Below, piece after piece: positions 41,055-46,724 of a stretch of DNA of 46,724 nt; within the stretch, counting starts at the first letter, position 1; every line of letters begins with the position of its first letter. This DNA comes from an uncultured Prevotellaceae bacterium. Lineage in GTDB: Bacteria; Bacteroidota; Bacteroidia; Bacteroidales; Bacteroidaceae. The notes under the pieces are model-generated. The model did not search any database and was not told the origin of the DNA. It worked only from the letters and a program-made list of their open reading frames with translations. The position numbers and the translations under genes were made by a program. The DNA lies in assembly GCA_900321425.1 (NCBI GenBank), contig ONWA01000017.1:1-46724 (forward strand), written 5' to 3'.

Positions 41055-41981
41055 ATGGAAACAGAGAATATTCGTAAAGACTCGATGAAGGCGTGGCTGT
41101 TGGCAGCGCGTCCCAAGACACTGACAGCGGCTGCCGTACCCGTGATGATTGGTCTGGCTTTGGCCTTTGTCGATGCGGGGGACTATCTTCCCACTGACGC
41201 TCAGGGACGTCCTTTTAATGGCTGGGCAGCCCTCTTATGTCTGTTGTTTGCCTTCGTCATGCAGATCGATGCCAACTTCATCAATGATTTCTTCGACTAT
41301 GTCAGGGGTACGGATGATGCGGCCACCCGTTTAGGTCCTCGTAGGGCGTGTGCCCAGGGGTGGGTGAGTCTGTCTGCTATGAAGAAGGCGATAGCGCTGA
41401 CCACCTGTCTGGCATGTGTCATCGGACTGCCACTCGTGTGGTTCGGTGGTCTGGAGATGATTGCCGTCGGACTCCTCTGTATCCTGTTCTGTTTCCTCTA
41501 TACCACCCACCTGTCGTATATCGGCATGGGGGATATCCTGGTACTCGTCTTCTTCGGAGTGATCCCCGTCTGTATACCTTATTATATAGAATTACACACC
41601 ATCACGTGGGAGGTGATCGTCGGTTCCTTAGCCTGCGGTCTGGTCATCGATGCCCTCCTGTTGGTGAACAACTTCCGTGACCGTGACAACGACCGGTTGG
41701 CTGGGAAGATCACACTGGTGGTGGAGATCGGACCGGAGAACACCCTTGTCCTCTATCTGATGACGGGCGTGGTGGCGTGTCTGATGGGACTGTTCTACTG
41801 GTGGCATGGCCATCTGCTGGCCTTCCTTCTGCCGCTCGTCTACCTGGTGCTCCATGTGTTCACCTACCTGCGCATCAAACGTATCTATCAAGGAAAAGCG
41901 CTGAACGCCTGTTTAGGCGATACAGCGCGTAATATCTTCATCTATGGTTTGACAGTCGCTATCGGTATATTACTCCTATAG
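41055..41981 (+). CDS. menA: 1,4-dihydroxy-2-naphthoate polyprenyltransferase
   Basis: A 308-residue UbiA-superfamily membrane enzyme attaching the prenyl chain in menaquinone synthesis. First Asp-rich motif NFINDFFDYVRGTD (about 74-87), second NNFRDRDNDRLAGK. Eight or so hydrophobic helices. N-terminal KAWLLAARPKTLTAAAVPV is family-typical. It implies menaquinone-based respiration, as expected for Bacteroidota. The rest of the men pathway is elsewhere. Confidence 0.94.
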   Translation: METENIRKDSMKAWLLAARPKTLTAAAVPVMIGLALAFVDAGDYLPTDAQGRPFNGWAALLCLLFAFVMQIDANFINDFFDYVRGTDDAATRLGPRRACAQGWVSLSAMKKAIALTTCLACVIGLPLVWFGGLEMIAVGLLCILFCFLYTTHLSYIGMGDILVLVFFGVIPVCIPYYIELHTITWEVIVGSLACGLVIDALLLVNNFRDRDNDRLAGKITLVVEIGPENTLVLYLMTGVVACLMGLFYWWHGHLLAFLLPLVYLVLHVFTYLRIKRIYQGKALNACLGDTARNIFIYGLTVAIGILLL

Positions 41982-41987
41982 CACGGA

Positions 41988-44360
41988 TTAGTTGAAGAAG
42001 TTCCAGGAGATACCCAGTCGCAGCACGGCGAGGTTCTGCGGATAGTGGGGCGCGAGGAAGTAGTTGCGGTTGCCCGACTTCGCATTCACGTGACTCATCA
42101 TCACAAAGAAACGGGCGTGCTTCAGGTGGAAGTTCGCATAGACATTGATAAACGGATAGTTTCCTAATTCTACCTTTGCCTCCTCGTTCTTCTGGATGAC
42201 ATACTGGTTCAACTGGGGTGAGAAGAACGGTGCCTTGTATTTCGAGAACCAGGTCAGGTCGGCTCCTAACTCCACCTTCAGTACCTTGGCGATGCTGAAC
42301 TTCAGGAAGAGGTTCGTCCAGATATTCAGGGTAGGCAGGGGGAGCACGTCCTTGTCACTGGAGTTCTGTACGGTGATGACATTCTCCCAGTTGAGGATTC
42401 CCCAACGGACACGCTGCTCCAACTGAGCGGTCAGCACACTGATACTCCCCGACTTCTGATAGATGTCCAAGGACATATCCGTCATACCGGTATAGCCGCC
42501 TACATACGTGGAGTTCATACCGAAATAAAGGTGGTTCTTGATATGTTCGATACCCAATCGCAGCCGGGTCTTCGTCTTCTGATAGGTGAAGATACCCTCG
42601 ATACGGGCACGGGTCTCCGCACTCAACTCATCTTCTCTGTCCCACCACGCGTGTTTCGAGTGGTAGTTACGCTGGTAGAAGGTGGGCTTCAGACGGTGGA
42701 AGTAGGCGTGTGCTGCCAACTGGAGGGTATCACCAAACAGTTTGAAGTTCACGTCGGTATTGAAGTCGAACTTCAACTGTCCCGACTCCTTGCCCGTGAG
42801 CCAGGTCTCTGCCATCAGACTGAAATGGAAGGTCTTACCCAACCGTTTCGACAGCAGTCCACCGATACTGACATTATGCTCCGTCCATTTCTGCTGGTAG
42901 GGTACGTAGTTGCCGTCCTCATCTTCCTCCACGTCATACATCTTATATCTGCGGTAGTCGTGGGTGAAGAACACCTTCAGTCCGGCTTTCACATATTTGT
43001 TGAATCCCTCCATCAGGGCAACGGCAAACGTATTCTTCATCTGGAGGTGTCGGGTGGGGTCGTAGATGGAGTCGTTGAGGTTGCCCTTGCCCATATTGAA
43101 ATAGGTGTTGGCATAGTAGTTCTCCGGCGACTCGTAGGCAAGGAACACACGGTCGTAGTTGTTGACCTCCATGGTATGGATAAAGCTCGTCACGGGCACA
43201 TACTCCCGTTTCATGGTTGCTTCAATAGAGTCCTGCAGGGCCTGGGCAGCCAACAGACTGTCGCGTTGCTGGTCGTTCTCTACCTTGATACGCTCGTCGT
43301 CCTCAGTCTTCTTTTTCTCTGCTACGGGCTCGTCACCCATGATTTTCGCGTCCTTCGGACGACCTAAGGGTTTGTCGTTCTTCCGTTTCCAGCTATCCTG
43401 TCGGAGGGCATCCTCTCCCTGCTGTTGCAGTTGCTCTCGTTCTTCCTTCTCTTTCTTCGATGCCTTGGCAAAGGCACGGGCCTTCAGCTCCTCATCGGTC
43501 ATCTTCACCTTCCGATAGAAACCGAGACTATAGCGGTGGGTGAGGAAGAAATGCTGGTGGTTATTCCGATTCCATGTTCTGCTGAGCACCGTCGGGATCT
43601 CGTCCTCCGTATAGCTCTCCCCAATCATCTCTGGGTGTAACACGTAGTTATCATCGGTGATACCTCCGCTCTCTGCCGTCTTCTGGTGGTAGGCGGAAAA
43701 CATCGCATGCAACTGGTAGTGGTCGCCCCGATAGGAGCCGAAGAGCGTTGCCCCGAAGTGTGACGTGTTCTGGTTGGCATAATAGCCGCGTGCATACGAG
43801 TAGTTCAGGTCGAAACCGAGTCCTAAGCGTTTGTTGACATTCACGGCAAACTTACCCCGGATATGGTCCTCACCGTTCTGTTTGTTACCGCAGTTGTCGT
43901 AGGTGAGGTTCGTCAGGGGTGACAGCGTGTTCGTGAAGTGCAACTGGTCGGGAGCGAGGTAGACATAGTCATAGGGCTGTGTGAAGATAAACGGATCGGT
44001 CTCTGGTCGGTCGATGAACACGCGGTTCTGACGGGCAGAGTAGTTATTACCGATGGAGTTGAACTCCCCGTGGAGTCCTGTATTGAAGATGGTGTTCATG
44101 AACAGGTGATGGACGGTGTCCACCTTCGCGGGGATGATATCACCAAATTTCCGGTCTACCGTCCACACATAGATGCCTTTGGGTATCTCCTTATGGCGTA
44201 TGGTATCGTTATTGTGCTTGTTGAAGTTCCGGTTTGTCGTCTGGTTCCCGAACTCATCACGCTGGATGATCGTTCCGTTCTCGTCTATCTGGTTATACGT
44301 CTGCGCCTGTCCGCCAATGGCGAGCAGGCACACACTCATCACAAGGAATAGCTTCTTCAT
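41988..44360 (-). CDS. Putative porin with charged coiled-coil insert
   Basis: 790 residues. Signal peptide ending GGQAQ, then outer-membrane barrel-like sequence with many alternating aromatic strands, ending LRLGISWNFFN (aromatic C-terminal strand). Matches the large Bacteroidota putative porin family (Porin_10-like). Residues about 286-384 are unlike a barrel: KMTDEELKARAFAKASKKEK... is a highly charged helical stretch, likely a loop or periplasmic/extracellular arm. The ATG directly follows the stop of the small membrane gene. Third gene of a minus-strand operon. Confidence 0.83.
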   Translation of the reverse strand: MKKLFLVMSVCLLAIGGQAQTYNQIDENGTIIQRDEFGNQTTNRNFNKHNNDTIRHKEIPKGIYVWTVDRKFGDIIPAKVDTVHHLFMNTIFNTGLHGEFNSIGNNYSARQNRVFIDRPETDPFIFTQPYDYVYLAPDQLHFTNTLSPLTNLTYDNCGNKQNGEDHIRGKFAVNVNKRLGLGFDLNYSYARGYYANQNTSHFGATLFGSYRGDHYQLHAMFSAYHQKTAESGGITDDNYVLHPEMIGESYTEDEIPTVLSRTWNRNNHQHFFLTHRYSLGFYRKVKMTDEELKARAFAKASKKEKEEREQLQQQGEDALRQDSWKRKNDKPLGRPKDAKIMGDEPVAEKKKTEDDERIKVENDQQRDSLLAAQALQDSIEATMKREYVPVTSFIHTMEVNNYDRVFLAYESPENYYANTYFNMGKGNLNDSIYDPTRHLQMKNTFAVALMEGFNKYVKAGLKVFFTHDYRRYKMYDVEEDEDGNYVPYQQKWTEHNVSIGGLLSKRLGKTFHFSLMAETWLTGKESGQLKFDFNTDVNFKLFGDTLQLAAHAYFHRLKPTFYQRNYHSKHAWWDREDELSAETRARIEGIFTYQKTKTRLRLGIEHIKNHLYFGMNSTYVGGYTGMTDMSLDIYQKSGSISVLTAQLEQRVRWGILNWENVITVQNSSDKDVLPLPTLNIWTNLFLKFSIAKVLKVELGADLTWFSKYKAPFFSPQLNQYVIQKNEEAKVELGNYPFINVYANFHLKHARFFVMMSHVNAKSGNRNYFLAPHYPQNLAVLRLGISWNFFN

Positions 44361-44555
44361 CTATAGTTTCATGATTCTGAGTGATGTCTCAATGATCTTG
44401 ATGCCCATAGCACCTAAGACGATATAGGTGCCGGTGGTCTTATCCTGTAGGAGGTACACGGCCACACCTGCGATGGCAGTCACGATGAAGAGGATGTTCA
44501 GGAGGTTCCGCAACCAGAACAGCCGTCCTCGTTCACTGTAATGTATCTTCTCCAT
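44361..44555 (-). CDS. Small two-helix membrane protein
   Basis: 64 residues: MEKIHYSERGRLFWLRNLLNI, one helix about 18-36 and a second about 43-58 (TYIVLGAMGIKIIETSL). No known domain. It sits between the DUF4468 gene (2 bp upstream) and the porin gene (stop and ATG adjacent), so it is certainly cotranscribed. Role unknown. Confidence 0.8.
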   Translation of the reverse strand: MEKIHYSERGRLFWLRNLLNILFIVTAIAGVAVYLLQDKTTGTYIVLGAMGIKIIETSLRIMKL

Positions 44556-44557
44556 CC

Positions 44558-45334
44558 TTACTCCTGGACTTCTGGTTTGCCGTTCACAACCTCGTTCAAT
44601 GCCTGGAACAGCTCGTCCTTGCGGTCGATGGTCTTCCTACGGAACTTACCGGAGAGCTTGGCGAGGTTGTCCTTCCAATGGTTCAAGCCGTACTCGTCAG
44701 TGATCCATTCCTCTGCGAGGATCTTTCCACCACCGCGCTCCTCGTCATAGGTATAGACGATACGGGTGAGCTTGACGTCTGCCTTACCGTCCTCACACTG
44801 GATGATGAGGTAGTACTTGAACTTCGTACGGTCTAGCACGAGGGCCTTGTCCTTGAACACCAACCACTCCTCGAAGTCGCCCACCAACAGGTATTTCTGA
44901 TAGTCGGCAATGGTCAACTGACTTCTGATCTGGTTGCTCTCCTTGGTCATATGATAAAGGTAGGTACCTAAGGCCTGGTAGATATCGTTGGCACTCTTGC
45001 CTGGGGCGTTGATGACGGTATGGAAACATACCTTACCGTCCTCTACGGGCACAGCACCAGCGAGGTATTTCAGGTCTACCTTGGGTCTGAACTCCCTGAC
45101 CTTCTCTTCCTTTACTTTCTTTTCTTTTTTCTCTTTGATCTTACTCTCCTTGGCAGCTAACTTCAGGGCTTTCTCTTCCCGTTTCAGCGCTTCCTGCTCC
45201 TTTTTCAGCTCTCGTTCTCTCTTCTCGAGTTCTGCTCTCTTCTCCGCCTGTGTCTTCTCCTGAATCTCCCAGGAGTTCTGGGCTGCAGCGGTCAGTGGCA
45301 GCACCAGTATTAGGGTCATAACGATCTTTTTCAT
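44558..45334 (-). CDS. DUF4468-domain exported protein with coiled-coil linker
   Basis: 258 residues. Signal peptide ending TAAAQ, a long Lys/Glu coiled coil (about 27-82), then a DUF4468 domain (about 88-240; VEDGKVCFHTVINAPGKSANDIYQAL...). DUF4468 has a TBP-like fold and is common in Bacteroidota envelope proteins, without a known activity. First gene of the operon. Promoter TAATTTTG at 45365-45358 gives a leader of about 20 nt. Confidence 0.85.
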   Translation of the reverse strand: MKKIVMTLILVLPLTAAAQNSWEIQEKTQAEKRAELEKRERELKKEQEALKREEKALKLAAKESKIKEKKEKKVKEEKVREFRPKVDLKYLAGAVPVEDGKVCFHTVINAPGKSANDIYQALGTYLYHMTKESNQIRSQLTIADYQKYLLVGDFEEWLVFKDKALVLDRTKFKYYLIIQCEDGKADVKLTRIVYTYDEERGGGKILAEEWITDEYGLNHWKDNLAKLSGKFRRKTIDRKDELFQALNEVVNGKPEVQE

Positions 45335-45357
45335 TGTTCGTAATTTTGTTGATGATG

Positions 45358-45365
45358 CAAAATTA
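45358..45365 (-). promoter_or_regulatory. -7 box of the DUF4468-porin operon
   Basis: TAATTTTG on the minus strand, 23 bp before the ATG at 45334. Upstream begins the repeat region. Confidence 0.65.
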
Positions 45366-45412
45366 CGAATAATTCTCTTATTTACATCATGTTTTATGTT
45401 TTTTTCAGCAAA

Positions 45413-45692
45413 TCTTTTGAAAAAGAACCAAAACTTCTTTTCTTCTTTTCTTTAAAGAAAGTAATTCAAATTATCTTTCCTGTTCCTTTCTTCGGCGCGA
45501 AGAAAGTAACCAAAGAAGCATCCACCCTCTCCAAACCTCCCCCTATATGGGGAGGCTTAACCGCTCCTCCTGTCGCTCATTCATTAAGGTAAGCTCGGAC
45601 CGTCAGAGGTCCGGCTTGGCATTTTTAATGAAAATCGACGAATCGCCGATTTTCAAGGGTTTGGTATCGCGGGACACGCGATGACATTTTTA
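45413..45692. repeat. Modular stem-loop repeat, copy A (gene-free stretch 45366-45689)
   Basis: No gene here. Left module 45451-45560 holds a TTTCTTCGGCGCGAAGAAA near-palindrome and the hairpin CCTCCCC/GGGGAGG. A copy-specific middle (45561-45659) holds two other hairpins (GGACC/GGTCC and GAAAATCG/CGATTTTC). The right module 45660-45692 contains ATCGCG/CGCGAT. The left and right modules recur in copy B; the middle does not. Confidence 0.88.
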
Positions 45693-45980
45693 TTCATGCA
45701 TGTTTTGGGCATGGCGAGCATCGACGACTGTTATTGTATCACCCTCGACGATGTAGGCGAAGTACCATTTATCTGTATTTGCCATATGGTAGTCTGCCCA
45801 TTGAGAGATGGTTGGCTCACGACGGAGGAGTGTGCGCTCTATCTGAAACATAGAGTCATAGGCTTCATGCACGTTCTTCTCCATCAATTCTAGAGAATAG
45901 GTATGCTTGTATTTCTTGGACACATTGCGATAGAATGTTGTTATCTTATGTGCGCAACGTTTCCTAATAACATACTTCAT
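45690..45980 (-). CDS. RelE/ParE-like toxin of a type II toxin-antitoxin pair
   Basis: 96 residues, MKYVIRKRCAHKITTFYRNV..., ending WYFAYIVEGDTITVVDARHAQNMHE. The beta-strand ending with an aromatic, Asp and Arg-His near the C-terminus fits Bacteroidota RelE/ParE-superfamily toxins (mRNA interferase or gyrase inhibitor). Start 45980 was chosen because its ATG overlaps the stop of the upstream 69-residue gene (ATGA), the classic antitoxin-toxin arrangement. The stop codon lies inside the right module of repeat copy A. Classification is by recognition of the C-terminal pattern. Confidence 0.77.
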   Translation of the reverse strand: MKYVIRKRCAHKITTFYRNVSKKYKHTYSLELMEKNVHEAYDSMFQIERTLLRREPTISQWADYHMANTDKWYFAYIVEGDTITVVDARHAQNMHE

Positions 45981-46186
45981 AACTTCGCGTACTCCTCCCT
46001 CACTGCTGCCAATGTCATCTCGCGGGCTTCTTCGATAGTCATCGTTTCGTCGTCGTCGAGTACCATCTGCTGAATACGCAAGTCTATCTGCTGCTGTGCC
46101 CACTGACGAATGGCTGCCGTGGTGTTCAGCTCTGGGCGTATGCCACTAAGTACGGCCTTGTCAACCTTAACAGTTACTGTACACAT
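45977..46186 (-). CDS. Antitoxin partner of the RelE/ParE-like toxin
   Basis: 69 residues: MCTVTVKVDKAVLSGIRPELNTTAAIRQWAQQQIDLRIQQM... and an acidic C-terminal half ending EEAREMTLAAVREEYAKL. The N-terminal strand followed by helices looks like a ribbon-helix-helix-type DNA-binding domain, and the C-terminal helix is the likely toxin-binding part. The gene overlaps the toxin gene by 4 bp. Autoregulation is likely: a 16-bp palindrome sits at the predicted transcription start about 180 bp upstream. Confidence 0.75.
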   Translation of the reverse strand: MCTVTVKVDKAVLSGIRPELNTTAAIRQWAQQQIDLRIQQMVLDDDETMTIEEAREMTLAAVREEYAKL

Positions 46187-46395
46187 AATGGTTATTTGTG
46201 GTTAGATGTTAGAAACTAATGTATGGCGGGTATGGACGTATTCTACCGACACCCCTGTATGTGAGCTTTTGGCTTCGGGGATGGCAATGGGGGTAAGCCC
46301 AGAGCGTGTGTTTGTAGGCATTTCCACACTGTCAATGCAAATGGTTCGCACGGAGGCGTCTTTTTATGCCCATATGGGCATTTGGTGCAAAGGTA
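46187..46395 (-). promoter_or_regulatory. Promoter, 16-bp palindrome and long leader of the toxin-antitoxin operon
   Basis: Minus-strand -7 box TACCTTTG (46395-46388); ATGCCCATATGGGCAT, a perfect 16-bp palindrome, at 46366-46381, overlapping the expected start point. The remaining leader of about 180 nt has no convincing gene: a 39-codon minus-strand frame and a plus-strand frame over the same bases are both open. I cannot say whether it is a structured RNA. Confidence 0.65.
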
Positions 46396-46470
46396 CAAAT
46401 AATTTTTTTATTACGCTAAAAAATTTTGAAAAAATCTTTTTTCTTTCTTTTTTAAAAAGAAACAAAACTT

Positions 46471-46661
46471 TTTTCTTGCCTGTTCAAAGAAAGTAATTCA
46501 ATTTTTCTTGCCTGTTCATTTCTTCGGCGCGAAGAAACGAACCAAAGAAGCATCCACCTCCTCCAAACCTCCCCCTATATGGGGAGGCTTAAACAGAAGA
46601 TTGCAGAAACCGCCAATCTTCTGATCGTTTTGGTATCGCGGGACACGCGATGACATTTTTA
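46471..46661. repeat. Modular stem-loop repeat, copy B
   Basis: Left module (46485-46592) matches 45451-45560 closely, including CCTCCCC/GGGGAGG and the GGCGCGAAGAAA palindrome. The middle differs and holds the perfect hairpin CAGAAGATTG/CAATCTTCTG. The right module 46629-46661 is identical (33/33) to 45660-45692. TTTTCTTGCCTGTTCA occurs twice (46471-46486, 46503-46518). From 46662 to the end the start of a similar repeat seems to recur (CAAAAAGAAACGAGCC) and no gene is seen. Confidence 0.88.
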
Positions 46662-46724
46662 ATGCTCATTTCTTTTCAAAAAGAAACGAGCCAAAGAAAA
46701 TTCTACTTTCCCCAAACCCCTTTC

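Noticed and set aside
46187-46380. Five-codon leader peptide starting in the 16-bp palindrome
   Set aside because: The ATG is a by-product of the palindrome sequence, and the short frame has no attenuation-type hairpins that I can see.
46206-46496. Plus-strand 96-codon frame over the toxin-antitoxin leader
   Set aside because: It runs into low-complexity repeat sequence, has no promoter and lacks any recognisable domain. Kept only as a note in the leader entry, because both strands are open there.

Overview
This window looks like chromosomal DNA of a member of the Bacteroidota, most likely a Prevotella-type Bacteroidales. The evidence is the promoter grammar (many -7 boxes of the form TAnnTTTG, several with a TTTG box 19-20 bp upstream), weak or absent Shine-Dalgarno sequences, and lineage-typical genes: TamL lipoprotein, OmpH-like lipoprotein, DUF4468 and DUF6057 families, a eukaryote-type GlgB, the HU-CCDC81/SPOR protein and a BspA-like LRR protein. 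Taxonomy is inferred from gene content only.

Layout. 1-3337: end of a YhcH/YjgK/YiaL-family gene, glycogen branching enzyme glgB (carrying an in-frame 45-bp tandem duplication) and a DUF6057-like membrane protein. 3307-6466 (minus): metallophosphoesterase, ruvC and a ModF-like twin-ATPase protein. 6531-8696: a variable-looking insert with an HU-like DNA-binding protein, an LRR surface protein and several repeat arrays. 8752-13890: a tightly overlapped operon engB / ABC-F / recR / membrane protein / GT2 / GNAT. 13991-14162: two identical tRNA-Asp genes. 14280-15994: a small sorting-tail-like protein, an ECF sigma factor, a candidate anti-sigma protein and a Spy-like periplasmic protein. 15946-25548: nth, a frameshifted phytase-like esterase, small secreted and membrane proteins, an OmpH-like protein, a TrmH-type methyltransferase, tamL, an MBL exonuclease-like protein, an FHA/zinc-ribbon protein, an HU-SPOR protein and rfbC. 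25556-33862: nudC, a J-domain protein, a Ttd14-like ATPase-CYTH protein, an acidic unknown, rarA, a TRIC-type channel, nadE and prmA. 33971-41981: a W/Y/G-rich secreted protein, an OmpP1/FadL-type porin, rpiB and tkt, a RluA-type pseudouridine synthase, a tiny membrane protein, an HD hydrolase and menA. 41988-45334 (minus): a DUF4468 protein, a small membrane protein and a putative porin. 45365-46724: a RelE/ParE-like toxin-antitoxin pair between two copies of a modular stem-loop repeat.

Most genes are housekeeping: DNA repair and recombination (ruvC, recR, nth, rarA), envelope biogenesis, and NAD, pentose and menaquinone metabolism. The most unusual signals are non-coding. (i) One promoter cassette, almost identical from -33 to past -7, occurs three times in front of ruvC, the phosphoesterase and engB. 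Two copies are direct repeats around one gene and two are inverted repeats around the HU/LRR segment. (ii) A 15-base homopolymer sits over the -33 region of the LRR surface-protein promoter. (iii) A nested triple 24-bp repeat lies downstream of the same gene. (iv) The toxin-antitoxin cassette is bracketed by composite repeats whose central hairpin module differs between copies, and a 16-bp perfect palindrome lies at its predicted transcription start. No transposase, phage, CRISPR or restriction genes were seen.
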